Shown piece after piece: positions 50,961 to 61,551 of a stretch of DNA of 64,000 bases. Source of the stretch: Streptomyces klenkii (GTDB taxonomy: Bacteria > Actinomycetota > Actinomycetes > Streptomycetales > Streptomycetaceae); NCBI RefSeq assembly GCF_003626645.1, contig NZ_RBAM01000004.1, positions 248,001 through 312,000 of the forward strand, given 5' to 3'. The notes beneath the pieces are model-generated. The model did not search any database. It had not been told where the DNA came from and saw only the letters and a program-made list of their open reading frames with translations. Every line of letters begins with the position of its first letter. Within the stretch, counting starts at the first letter, position 1. The translations under genes and the position numbers were made by a program.

Positions 50961-51179
50961 ATGGCCGAGAAGGGGATTTTCGCAGGACTGCCCTGGTGGG
51001 TGAAGTGGATCGCCGTGCCGGCGCTCGTCCTCGTGGTGTTCGGCAGCCTGATCATGAGCGTGCTGGGCTTCGTCATAGCGCTGGTCTTCAAGGCGCTGCT
51101 GCTGGTCGCGCTCGTCGGCGGGCTGATCTTCGTCGTCAAGAAGTTCACGTCGTCGTCCTCGTCGAAGAGCGACTGGTAG
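50961..51179 (+). CDS. DUF5326 family small membrane protein
   Basis: The 72-residue product begins MAEKGIFAGLPWWVKWIAVP and has two hydrophobic spans, then a Ser-rich tail ending SSKSDW. This matches the conserved Streptomyces DUF5326 proteins. The role is unknown. Confidence 0.85.
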   Translation: MAEKGIFAGLPWWVKWIAVPALVLVVFGSLIMSVLGFVIALVFKALLLVALVGGLIFVVKKFTSSSSSKSDW

Positions 51180-51456
51180 CCGGTCAGCGCCCGGCCCTCC
51201 GAGAGCCGTCCTTCCGGTCGCCGCCCGGACCGGTGTTGACGGCTCTGGCAATTTCTCTGCCCTGAATCCCGTGGAACGACTCCGCCCCGTAGTCGAGTCG
51301 CTACGCTCCAGAGTCATAGAGCTCGTAAGCTCAGTCTCGATCTCTATCGGTAGCTGAAGACTCACTCCTCGTGATCTGTGGATGCCGTCGAGCGATGGCG
51401 TTCAGGGATGCGAGGAGCCAATCCCGGCCAAAACGACGAATACGGGGCATTGGGCG
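51180..51456. other. Region between the DUF5326 gene and ssgA
   Basis: The 277-bp gap should contain the ssgA promoter. No gene is seen, and in particular no IclR-type ssgR, which in S. coelicolor lies directly upstream of ssgA. A stretch around 51310-51360 is AT-richer. Confidence 0.5.
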
Positions 51457-51903
51457 ATGCGTGAAACGGTGCAGGCAGAAGTGATCATGACCTTCCTCGT
51501 CTCCGAGGAGCTGTCCTTCCGGATCCCGGTGGGACTGGACTACGACAGCAGTGATCCCTACGCGGTGAAGTTCACCTTCCACCTTCCCGGCGACGCGCCC
51601 GTGACCTGGGCATTCGCACGGGAGCTGTTGCTTGACGGGCTCAGTCAGCCGTCCGGCGAGGGCGATGTGCACATCGCCCCCGCCTCCGCCGAGCACCTCT
51701 CGGACGTCTTCATCCGGCTGCAAGTGGGCTCCGAAGGGGCCCTGTTCCGGGCCGGCGCGGCGCCCCTCGTGGCGTTCCTCGACCGGACCGACCGCATCGC
51801 CCCGCTCGGCGAGGAGCGGTCGGTCGCCGACTTCGACTACGACCTCGCCGCGGCGCTCGACAACATCCTCGCCGGCAACACCGAGGGGCAGAACGCCGGT
51901 TAG
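51457..51903 (+). CDS. ssgA: Sporulation and cell division protein SsgA
   Basis: SsgA-like proteins are actinobacterial morphogenes; SsgA promotes sporulation septum formation and branching, together with SsgB and FtsZ. The 148-residue product begins MRETVQAEVIMTFLVSEEL and contains TFHLPGDAPVTWAFARELL and FLDRTDRIAPLGEE, as in S. griseus and S. coelicolor SsgA. I chose ATG 51457; ATG 51487 (MTFLVSE) is possible. The stop overlaps the flotillin stop by 4 bp on the opposite strand. Confidence 0.93.
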   Translation: MRETVQAEVIMTFLVSEELSFRIPVGLDYDSSDPYAVKFTFHLPGDAPVTWAFARELLLDGLSQPSGEGDVHIAPASAEHLSDVFIRLQVGSEGALFRAGAAPLVAFLDRTDRIAPLGEERSVADFDYDLAAALDNILAGNTEGQNAG

Positions 51904-53510
51904 CGGCCCGGCATGCCTCCGCCGGCACCGCCCTCGTCCCGGACCGGCACCCGCTCAGCGCGCGGGGGTGCGCCCTTCGGCGCCGTCCCGGCCCCCAGCG
52001 CCCCTGAGCTGCCGTTTTCCCCCGGGCCGCCGTTCCCGCCGGCCTGTCCGGCACCGGGCACACCGAGGCCGTTCCCCCCGGGCGCGCCCGATCCGTCCGC
52101 CGCGCCCGCCGCTCCTGCCGTGCCCATGGAGCCGAGCAGCTGCCGCGCCAGGCCCAGCCCCGTACCGCCCATCGTCAGAGCCTTCGCGAACATCTCCGAC
52201 ATCCCGTCGGCCCCGTTGAGCAGCACCATGTGGTCAACGTTTCCGAAGGCTTCAGCCCCCGCACGTACGATCTCGGGCCACTTTTCGGCCAGTTGTTGCG
52301 CGACCACCGCCTCCTGGTTCTCCGCCAGGGCCGCCGCCCGTGCCTTGATCGCATCCGCCTCCGCCAGGCCGCGCGCCTTGGCGGCCTCGGCCGTCGCCAG
52401 ACCCTTCGCCCGCGCGGCCGCCGCCTCGGCCTCACCCGTCGCCCGGGTCGCATCCGCCGCCGCGGCACCGCGCGCCTTGGTGGCCTCGGCCTCGGCGCCG
52501 GCGGCCGCCTTCACGCGCGTCGCCTCGGCGGCCGCGGCCAGCTCCGTCTCCCGGGCCTTCGCCTGGGCCGCGGAGATACGGGCATCGCGCTCCGCCTCCG
52601 CCAGGGTGCGCTTCTCGTAGGCCGCCGCGTCCGCGGGCTTGCGCACGTCCGCCTGGAGCTGCTGCTCCCGCCGGTGCGCCGCCAGCTCGGCGACCCGCGT
52701 CTCCTGGACCACGACCTCCTGCTGGGCCGCGGCGTCCGCCAGCGGCCCGGCCTGCCGCGCCTTCGCCGCCGCGCTGTCCCGCTCGGCCTGATAGCCGGCC
52801 TGGAGGATCTCGGAGTCGCGCTGGGCCTGCGCCATCCGGGCCGCGGCCTGCTGCTCCGCCTCCGTGGCCAGCCGGTCGGCCTCGGCCTGGGCGATCCGGG
52901 CGTCCCGCTGCACGGCCGCGGCGTGCGGCGCGGACAGGTTCTTGATGTAGCCCGTGGGGTCCTGGATCTCGTGGATCTGCAACGAGTCGATGATCAGCCC
53001 GAGCTTCTCCATCTCCGTGCCCGAGGCCGCGCGGGTCTCGCCCGTCAGCCGCTCCCGGTCGCGGATCATGTCCTCCACGGTCAGGCCGCCGACGATCGAG
53101 CGCAGATGGCCCGCGAAGACGTTGTGCACCCGCTCGCCCATGAACTTCTGCTGGTCGAGGAAGCGCCGGGCGGCGTTGGCGATCGAGACGAAGTCGTCGC
53201 CCACCTTGAATATGACCACACCGTGGACCTTGAGGGGGATGCCCTGCTTGGTCACGCAATCCACGTGGAGATCGGCCTCGTTGAGGTCGAGCGACAGCTT
53301 CCGGACCACCTGGACCCCGGGCAGCACGAGGGTCCCCCGCCCCGTGACGATCCGGAACCCCATCCCCTCCTCCAGCCCCTCGGTGCGGTGCTTAGAACCG
53401 GAGATGACGAGCGCCTCATTGGGCTCGGCAACCCGCCACATCAGTTTGAACAGCCCGACCACGATGGCCACAGCGACGAGGACAACCCCCGCCACGACGC
53501 CGATGAGCAT
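51900..53510 (-). CDS. Flotillin family (SPFH domain) protein
   Basis: The 536-residue protein has an N-terminal span (LIGVVAGVVLVAVAIVVGLF), an SPFH/band 7 domain (about residues 30-210), a long Ala/Glu/Arg-rich coiled coil (about 210-440) and a Gly/Pro tail. Flotillins organise membrane microdomains. I chose ATG 53510 because it begins the hydrophobic span and is preceded by AAGGGGGG; the frame is open to 53630 but without family-like sequence. A small NfeD-like gene lies 211 bp upstream on the same strand. Confidence 0.92.
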   Translation of the reverse strand: MLIGVVAGVVLVAVAIVVGLFKLMWRVAEPNEALVISGSKHRTEGLEEGMGFRIVTGRGTLVLPGVQVVRKLSLDLNEADLHVDCVTKQGIPLKVHGVVIFKVGDDFVSIANAARRFLDQQKFMGERVHNVFAGHLRSIVGGLTVEDMIRDRERLTGETRAASGTEMEKLGLIIDSLQIHEIQDPTGYIKNLSAPHAAAVQRDARIAQAEADRLATEAEQQAAARMAQAQRDSEILQAGYQAERDSAAAKARQAGPLADAAAQQEVVVQETRVAELAAHRREQQLQADVRKPADAAAYEKRTLAEAERDARISAAQAKARETELAAAAEATRVKAAAGAEAEATKARGAAAADATRATGEAEAAAARAKGLATAEAAKARGLAEADAIKARAAALAENQEAVVAQQLAEKWPEIVRAGAEAFGNVDHMVLLNGADGMSEMFAKALTMGGTGLGLARQLLGSMGTAGAAGAADGSGAPGGNGLGVPGAGQAGGNGGPGENGSSGALGAGTAPKGAPPRAERVPVRDEGGAGGGMPGR

Positions 53511-53721
53511 GCGTCCAGCCCCCCTTATGGGCCCCGCGACGGGGCCCGAGCTCGAAAGTGTGCTCCCGCGCGAGCCGGTGGTGAAGACCCGGACACGGCT
53601 TGGCACGGTCCTGATACGAGAGGTGTGCACGGGCGTGACACGGCACCGTTATGGGGCCGGCGCAACGCCCCTCATGCCCCTTCTGCCCCGGCTGCCCCAC
53701 CCGTAAGCAGGCTCCCCGTCA

Positions 53722-53922
53722 TCACCCGTAGACGGACGCCACATAGACCGTGCGCGGCGGCTGGTACTCCATGATCACCACCACCGTGCCGCGCTCGATC
53801 CGCTCCCCCGGCTCCGCCGCGTAGGCCAGGAAGGCCTCGGCCCCGCCGCGCACCCGCACCATCACCTCGCCGACCAGCCCCGGCCCGACCGTGCCGGTCA
53901 CCCTGCCCTGTTCCCCGATCAC
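53722..53922 (-). CDS. Small NfeD-like OB-fold protein
   Basis: The 66-residue product has the pattern of the soluble C-terminal domain of NfeD: GRVTGTVGPGLVGEVMVRV followed by beta strands and RGTVVVIMEYQ. NfeD proteins are usually co-encoded with flotillins. No membrane or protease part is present here. GTG 53922 is preceded by GGGGGAG at a good distance. The frame is open upstream, but those codons overlap the next gene and are not conserved. Confidence 0.7.
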   Translation of the reverse strand: MIGEQGRVTGTVGPGLVGEVMVRVRGGAEAFLAYAAEPGERIERGTVVVIMEYQPPRTVYVASVYG

Positions 53923-53968
53923 CTGCGGCTCCCCCCTCGTGCGATGCGCCCCGCCCGGCGCCGCGCGG

Positions 53969-55423
53969 TCACTTGGCGCGGCGGCGCCTGCCCCCCTTCG
54001 ACCTGCCGCGCCCGCCCGCCCGCGCGCCGGTACCCGTGCCGGTGCCCGTGCGGGCACCTGTCCCCGTACTCGCATTGTGCCGGTCGGCACTGACAACGAG
54101 GGCTGCCAGCAAGGTCGTCACCGGCACCGAGGCGACCAACCCGATGCTGCCGACGAGCGTCCGCACGATCTCCTCGGACACGATCTCGCTGGTCGCGACC
54201 GTTCCGACCCCGCTGTCGGCGATCGAGAACAGCAGCAGGAGCGGCAGCGAGGCGCCCGCGTACGCCAGCACGAGCGTGTTCACGACCGACGCGATGTGGT
54301 CCCGGCCGATGCGCATGGCCGCCCCGTAGAGCTTGCGCCAACTCGCGCTCGGGTCGGCGTCCTTCAGCTCCCACACCGCGGAGGTCTGCGTCACCGTCAC
54401 GTCGTCGAGCACGCCGAGCGAGCCGATGATGATCCCTGCGAGCAGCAGGCCGCGGATCTCGATCTCCGGGTAGAGGCCGTGCACGAGCCCGGTCTGGTCG
54501 TCGGTGTTGCCCGTCAGATGGGCCCAGCTGGTGAAGAGCGAGCCCAGCAGGCCGATGAGCATCAGCGAGGTGAGCGTCCCGAGCACGGCCACGGACGTCC
54601 GGGCGGTCAGGCCGTGGCACATGTAGAGCGCGATCAGCATGATCGCGCTGCCGCCGATGACGGCGACCACCAGCGGATCCGACCCCTGGAGGATCGCCGG
54701 GAGGATGAACAGCGTGAGCACCCCGAAGCTGATCACCAGCGCGATCAGTGCGAAGACCCCGCGCAGCCGGCCCACGACCACGACGGCCAGGGCGAACACC
54801 GCGGCGAGTATCGCCATGGGCAGCGTCCGGTTCACGTCGGTGACCGAGTACTGGAGGTTCTTCGGCGCCTTGGGGGCGTACGCGAGGATGACTTCCTGGC
54901 CGACCGTGTAGTGCCGGGAGGCGCTGGGCTGGACGAGCTCGGTGAACGTCCGGCCCTTGTCGGGGCCCGAGGTGACCTCGATCTCCGATTTCTCGCACGG
55001 CCCCTTCGCCTGCGGCGGTCCCCCCGGGCCGCCCTGCGCACCCGGCGGCGGCTGCTGCGGCTGCGCGCCCGCCTTCGCGCAGTCGAGCTCCTCGATCTTC
55101 ACGACACGGCCCGACTCCGTCTTCTGGTCGAGGCCGAGCCCGGAGTGCTCGTGCGGAGGCGCGCCGCCGGGCCACAGCACGAACAGGCCGGTGAGCACCG
55201 CGGCGGCGAAGGGGATGAGGATCGCGCCGATCACCTTGCGCAGGTGGGCGGAGACGGGGGAGGCGGGGCCGTGACCGTGGCTGTGGCCATGGCCATGGCC
55301 ATGGCCATGGCTGTGTGCGTGAGCGTGGCCGTGGCCGTGCGCCGGGGAGGGCGGGTGCTCGTGCGCGGCCTGGGGGCCGGGCTCGTGGGGATGCGCGGGG
55401 GAATGCTGGTCCGTGGGGGTCAC
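53969..55423 (-). CDS. YibE/F family membrane protein with histidine-rich N-terminus
   Basis: The 484-residue protein has a cytoplasmic start with a run of alternating His/Gly (about residues 35-55), one span, an external domain with paired Cys in its variable loop, and about seven more spans typical of YibE/F (FALIALVISFGVLTLFILP, and LGVLDDVTVTQTSAV). Function is unknown; the His-rich region suggests metal binding. GTG 55423 is the likely start; the frame is open to 55492. The flotillin and NfeD-like genes follow on the same strand. Confidence 0.82.
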   Translation of the reverse strand: MTPTDQHSPAHPHEPGPQAAHEHPPSPAHGHGHAHAHSHGHGHGHGHSHGHGPASPVSAHLRKVIGAILIPFAAAVLTGLFVLWPGGAPPHEHSGLGLDQKTESGRVVKIEELDCAKAGAQPQQPPPGAQGGPGGPPQAKGPCEKSEIEVTSGPDKGRTFTELVQPSASRHYTVGQEVILAYAPKAPKNLQYSVTDVNRTLPMAILAAVFALAVVVVGRLRGVFALIALVISFGVLTLFILPAILQGSDPLVVAVIGGSAIMLIALYMCHGLTARTSVAVLGTLTSLMLIGLLGSLFTSWAHLTGNTDDQTGLVHGLYPEIEIRGLLLAGIIIGSLGVLDDVTVTQTSAVWELKDADPSASWRKLYGAAMRIGRDHIASVVNTLVLAYAGASLPLLLLFSIADSGVGTVATSEIVSEEIVRTLVGSIGLVASVPVTTLLAALVVSADRHNASTGTGARTGTGTGTGARAGGRGRSKGGRRRRAK

Positions 55424-55496
55424 GCCCGCATCATCGCAAGCCCCCCTGGCCCTCCGGACGGGAGAGGCGCTAGCGTGGTGGCACCTTTGCAATCGC

Positions 55497-57378
<1,882 letters not shown>

Positions 57379-57431
57379 CCGCGACCGCTATCTGACCGCG
57401 GTCGTTATCCGACCGCGGGGTCCCCGGAGCT

Positions 57432-57474
57432 CCCGGACCACCGCCCGGACCCTCACTCCGGGCGGTGGTCCGGG
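57432..57474. terminator. Bidirectional hairpin between thiC and the convergent membrane protein gene
   Basis: Bases 57432-57449 and 57457-57474 are a perfect 18-bp stem around a 7-base loop. The hairpin overlaps the last codons of the convergent minus-strand gene, which stops at 57453. Confidence 0.85.
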
Positions 57475-58376
57475 CCGCCGTAGTCGGGGCTGGTGAAATC
57501 AGGGCTCGTGAAGCCGGCACGGCTGCCCGGGGACGAATCGCCGTCGGGGCTGGTGAAGCCGGGCCGGGAGTACCCCAGCTGCGGCGTACGGCCATTGCCC
57601 TCCCGGCGCCCGGGGACGAAGGAGGCGGACGGATCCTTTCCGCCGCCCGGCCCCGGGCGCGAGCCCGGGATCACGGGAGCATTGGCCAGGGCATCGCGCA
57701 CAAAGGGCAGCAGGCCGCGGTGGATCAGGGCCTGCCGCCAGGCCTCTCTGGCGCGATCGGCGTCCTCCTGGACGTGCACCCCTCGCGCATCACTCCCCTC
57801 GGAGGAGCCGTTGCGCACCGCCGTGAGGACGATGCCGACCATGGCGATGAACACGCCGGCGGCCGTGAGCCCGGCGAACCACCAGCCCACGCTGATCATC
57901 GGATCCGCGATGGTGGTCTCCGACCCGATGGACCGCAGGACGTAGCCGATCGCCAGGAAGATCAGCGCGGCGATCCCGGCGAGAACCGGCGCCAGCACGG
58001 CGAGCACCGCTCCGGCACCCGCGCCCGAGGATTCCTCCGGCTCGTCGTCCGGTGCGGCGGGGGCGGCCGCACCGGAGGGAGCGCTTTCCTCGTCCGGCGC
58101 GCCCCCGGCGCCTACGGTCTGAGGGCGTGCCGTGGCGGAGAGCGCGCGCAGTTCATCGCGCGCCCTTACGTAGTTCTGGTATTCGACCGCCGCGCACGCC
58201 GTGATGGCGGACATGGAGCCGAGCGCCATCTCGCGCAGCTGTTCTGTATTGAGCCGCTGTCCTATCGCTGCGGCAAGTTCCGGGTCATGGTTCGCGGTAC
58301 GCAGCGCCTGGTCGAGAACCCGCTCGAATTCCGGGTGGTCCTCGGCCAGCAGATGCGGAGCGCTGTTCATGTGCAT
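57453..58376 (-). CDS. Uncharacterised membrane protein with two spans
   Basis: The 307-residue protein has an N-terminal helical region of about 120 residues, two hydrophobic spans (AVLAVLAPVLAGIAALIFLA and VGWWFAGLTAAGVFIAMVGI) and a Pro/Ser/Gly-rich tail that repeats GFTSPD/DFTSPD. I do not recognise the family. Start options are ATG 58376 and 58370. It converges with thiC and lies downstream of the metallophosphoesterase. Confidence 0.75.
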   Translation of the reverse strand: MHMNSAPHLLAEDHPEFERVLDQALRTANHDPELAAAIGQRLNTEQLREMALGSMSAITACAAVEYQNYVRARDELRALSATARPQTVGAGGAPDEESAPSGAAAPAAPDDEPEESSGAGAGAVLAVLAPVLAGIAALIFLAIGYVLRSIGSETTIADPMISVGWWFAGLTAAGVFIAMVGIVLTAVRNGSSEGSDARGVHVQEDADRAREAWRQALIHRGLLPFVRDALANAPVIPGSRPGPGGGKDPSASFVPGRREGNGRTPQLGYSRPGFTSPDGDSSPGSRAGFTSPDFTSPDYGGPDHRPE

Positions 58377-58558
58377 CCCCCGATGCTCCGTAGGGCCGTG
58401 TAGCCGGCTTACACCGGGCAGTGGGCGGAAACGGAGGAGAGCCTGCTACGGATAAGCCGATGGTAGAGCCGTACCGGCGCGGGGTGACAGCGTGTTTCGC
58501 GAATTACCCCCGCGGCGGTGGAACTCCCTACCTGCCCGTCCGTCTACCCGCTGAACCC

Positions 58559-59671
58559 TCAGTCAGCCAGCGGAAGTTGCACGACCAGCAGTTTTCCGGC
58601 CATCGTGACCCCGCCGTCCATGGCGAGCGCGAGCCCGTCCGCGTACAGGTGCGGGCCGTCCACCAGCGGCGCTCCGTCGTCCTCGGCGTCCGCTTCCTCC
58701 GTGCCGACCTCACCCAGGAGGTACGGGATGGGGCTGTGACCGTGCACGATCCGGCCACCGCCGTAGGTGCCCAGCAGCTCCCGCACGGCCAGGGGGCCGG
58801 CGTCCTCGTCGCGGAAGGCGAAGCGCTTGGTGAACTTCCGGAAGAGGTCCCAGACCTCGTCCGGGTCGTTGCGTTGCAGGGCCTCGGTGATCGCGTCGTT
58901 GACGTCCTCGATGGAGTCGCCGAAGTCCAGGTAGGCGGTGGTGTCGGAGTGCACCAGCAGGTGCCCGTCCTCCTCCGCCATGGCGTCGAGCCGGGACATC
59001 CACTGCAAGTGGTGGTCCTCCAGGCGCTCCATGTCGGAGCGCTGGCCGCCGTTGAGCAGCCAGGCCGCCTGGAAGGAGGCCGTGCCGGCGCCGGAGTTGA
59101 CCGGCGTGTCGGCGAACCGCTTCGCGCCGATGATCAGCAGCTCGTGGTTGCCCATGAGGGCCTTGCAGTAGCCGCCGGCGGCCGCGGCCTCGGCCGACAG
59201 CCGCATGACGAGGTCGATCACGCCGACGCCGTCCGGGCCGCGGTCGGTGAAGTCACCGAGGAACCACAGGCGGGCGTTGCCGGCCGCCCAGTGCCCGGTC
59301 TTGTCGATCAGCCCCTCGGCCTGGAGGGCCTCGTAGAGCTCGTCCAGATAGCCGTGGACGTCGCCCACGACGTAGAGCGGGCCCAGGGCGGGGTGCTGCG
59401 GGGCCGGCGCGTGCGGCTCGGTGAGCGGGGTCAGCTCGACCGTCGGGACGTCCTGGGGGACCGCCTGGCGGGCGCCACGGCCGATCACCGGCAGGTCGCG
59501 CGCGGTGGGGGTGTAGCCGTCGGGAGCGTCCATGGGCGGCTGCACGGGGGGCGCGGACTGGGCGTACGGCGCCACGGGGCCAGGGGCCGCGGGAGGCGCG
59601 GCGTAGCCGGGGAAGGGCGGGATGCCCGCCGTGTGCCGTGCCGCGGGTCCTTGACCGGCCCCCTGAGTCAT
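58559..59671 (-). CDS. Metallophosphoesterase (Ser/Thr phosphatase-like)
   Basis: After a Pro-rich 95-residue leader, the 370-residue protein has calcineurin-like metal motifs: VVGDVHGYLDELYEAL (GDxHG), WFLGDFTDRGPDGVGVIDLV (GDxxDRG), ALMGNHELLI (GNHE) and IVHGHSPI (GHxP). These are the PPP-type signatures. The substrate is unknown; a cytoplasmic protein phosphatase is possible. ATG 59671 is preferred because GGAGGGG lies just upstream. Confidence 0.9.
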   Translation of the reverse strand: MTQGAGQGPAARHTAGIPPFPGYAAPPAAPGPVAPYAQSAPPVQPPMDAPDGYTPTARDLPVIGRGARQAVPQDVPTVELTPLTEPHAPAPQHPALGPLYVVGDVHGYLDELYEALQAEGLIDKTGHWAAGNARLWFLGDFTDRGPDGVGVIDLVMRLSAEAAAAGGYCKALMGNHELLIIGAKRFADTPVNSGAGTASFQAAWLLNGGQRSDMERLEDHHLQWMSRLDAMAEEDGHLLVHSDTTAYLDFGDSIEDVNDAITEALQRNDPDEVWDLFRKFTKRFAFRDEDAGPLAVRELLGTYGGGRIVHGHSPIPYLLGEVGTEEADAEDDGAPLVDGPHLYADGLALAMDGGVTMAGKLLVVQLPLAD

Positions 59672-60084
59672 CGACCCCTCCACCATCGCGCCGCCGTGCA
59701 CCTTGTGGACCTTGCCTGGTCGACGGCGGTCCGTGGTGTCGTGCGCCCATCATAGGAATGACCGTCGCGGCTTGTGACGCACCAGGGGCCGCGAATCGGG
59801 GCAGGAGAGTGCGCACGGCAGGTTTTTCTCCCCAATTGAGCTATTCGCCCGGGGGCTGTGCGCCCCCCGAGCGCCCTCCCGGCTGCCGGGTGAAGGCGGT
59901 GGAGGCGGCGAACGGCGCGTTGACCGCCCGGGAGCGGGCACGCTCGTCCGCCGGCGGCCCCGCCGTGTCGCGCCCCGCCGCCGCGGCACCGGAATCTCCG
60001 GTCCCGGGCGTGCCGGGACCGGACGGCGGGGCCGCGGCGGCGGGCTCGGACGGTGAGGTCGCCGACGGGGTCGGACGGTGAGGC
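59672..60084. other. Gap between lacI and the metallophosphoesterase gene
   Basis: In these 413 bp no gene is supported; open frames here have the base composition of GC-rich non-coding DNA. A short AT-rich stretch (TTTTTCTCCCCAATTGAGCT near 59822-59841) may hold the metallophosphoesterase promoter. Confidence 0.45.
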
Positions 60085-61170
60085 TCAGACGGCCGGGCCG
60101 CGCGGCGGGCTGACCGTGGTGCGCGGCGGGCGGCGCTGCGAGGAGGTCCGGACGATCAGTTCGGTCGGTATCACCTGCTCGACCGGCCGGCCGCTGTCCA
60201 GCCCCTCGATGGCGTCGATGAGCAGCTGGACGACCGCGGTGCCGATGCGCCGCGGCTTGAGGGAGAGCGTGGTGATGGGCGGCTCGGTCGTGGCGTAGAC
60301 CGTGGACTCGCTGCAGCACACGAGCAGCAGGTCGTCCGGGACGCGCAGCCCGTAGCGCCGGGCGGCGGCCAGCAGGTCGGTGCCGTTGGGGTCGAAGAGG
60401 CCGTAGACGGCGTCGGGACGGTCGGGGCGGGCGAGCAGCCGGTCGGCGGCCACGGCGCCGGCGCAGGGGTCGTGGGCGGGGTACTTCTCGTAGACCGGGT
60501 CCTGGCCGACCCGCTCGCACCAGTGCAGGTAGGCGTGGGTGGACAGGCGGGTGTACGTGTCGGTGCTGGTCCCGGTCAGCAGGCCGATCCGGCGGGCGCC
60601 GGCGGCGGCGAGGTGGTCGAGGATGCCGAGGACGGCGGCCTCGTGGTCGTTGTCCACCCAGGCGGTGACGGGCAGCGTGCCGGCGGGGCGGCCGTCGGAG
60701 ACGACGGGGATGCCCTGGCGGACGAGGTCGGAGACCACGGGGTCGTGGTCGGAGGGGTCGATGACGACGGTGCCGTCGAGCGCCACGTTGGACCACACGT
60801 CGTGGCGGGAGGTGGCGGGGAGGATGACCAGGGCGTAGCCGCGGGCCAGTGCGGCGGAGGTGGCGGCCCGCGCCATTTCGGCGAAGTAGGCGAACTCGGT
60901 GAAGGTGAAAGGTTCATCCCCGTACGTGGTCACGGTCAGGCCGATGAGCCCCGACTTGCCCGTACGGAGGGTGCGGGCCGCGGCGGACGGGCGATAGCCC
61001 AGCCGGTCGGCGACCTCGCGGACATGGCGGCGGGTCGCGTCCGGTAGCCGGCCCTTGCCGTTGAGCGCGTCGGAGACGGTCGTGATCGAAACCCCGGCGG
61101 CGGCGGCCACGTCGCGGATGCCCGCGCGTCCATGCCGGCTGCCCCTGCGGGATGGTTCCGCCCGGCTCAC
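60085..61170 (-). CDS. LacI family transcriptional regulator
   Basis: The 361-residue protein has the LacI DNA-binding start GIRDVAAAAGVSITTVSDAL and a periplasmic-binding-protein-like effector domain with GLLTGTSTDTYTRLSTHAYL. Such regulators sense sugars or nucleosides; no sugar operon is adjacent, so the target is unclear. I chose GTG 61170 with AGGGAAG upstream; ATG 61194 is in frame. It is divergent from the HisC-type gene. Confidence 0.9.
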   Translation of the reverse strand: MSRAEPSRRGSRHGRAGIRDVAAAAGVSITTVSDALNGKGRLPDATRRHVREVADRLGYRPSAAARTLRTGKSGLIGLTVTTYGDEPFTFTEFAYFAEMARAATSAALARGYALVILPATSRHDVWSNVALDGTVVIDPSDHDPVVSDLVRQGIPVVSDGRPAGTLPVTAWVDNDHEAAVLGILDHLAAAGARRIGLLTGTSTDTYTRLSTHAYLHWCERVGQDPVYEKYPAHDPCAGAVAADRLLARPDRPDAVYGLFDPNGTDLLAAARRYGLRVPDDLLLVCCSESTVYATTEPPITTLSLKPRRIGTAVVQLLIDAIEGLDSGRPVEQVIPTELIVRTSSQRRPPRTTVSPPRGPAV

Positions 61171-61551
61171 CTGATGCTTCCCTGCTGCTGTCATGGCGAG
61201 CCGATAGTAGGGCTCGGGTGGTCCGTTGGCAGGGCGGCACATTTGACTGTTGACAGAGACGTTTCTGCAAGTGGAATTTCCTTCAATGACCATGGAAACG
61301 CAGTCAGTTGTGGGTGCTGACGGTAGGCCGTTGGCCTGTGGCATATCCGCACCTGGTGAATGGTCCAGGTCTCGAAGAGGTCTCAACTCACCTTCACGGG
61401 GGATGCGCGCCACGGCGCCCGCCACCAGCGCGCGGCATTTATGCAAGCGCCCCCACCGGGTGGCCGGGCTCACTCCCGGCTCTGGACGCGGGCCCGGTGA
61501 ATCCTCTTAAGGTGTGCAGTATTCATGTCCGCTATTCGTGGAGGACCTGCG
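61171..61551. promoter_or_regulatory. Divergent region between lacI and the HisC-type gene
   Basis: The 381-bp gap has an AT-richer core (about 61240-61310) with GGAATTTCC and neighbouring GAAAC/GTTTC elements that could form a LacI-type operator, but no clean dyad with a central CG was found. GTGGAGGACC before 61552 is the ribosome binding site of the next gene. Confidence 0.4.

Noticed and set aside
59672..60084. Open frames in the gap between lacI and the metallophosphoesterase gene
   Set aside because: No ribosome binding site, no domain and composition typical of non-coding GC-rich DNA.
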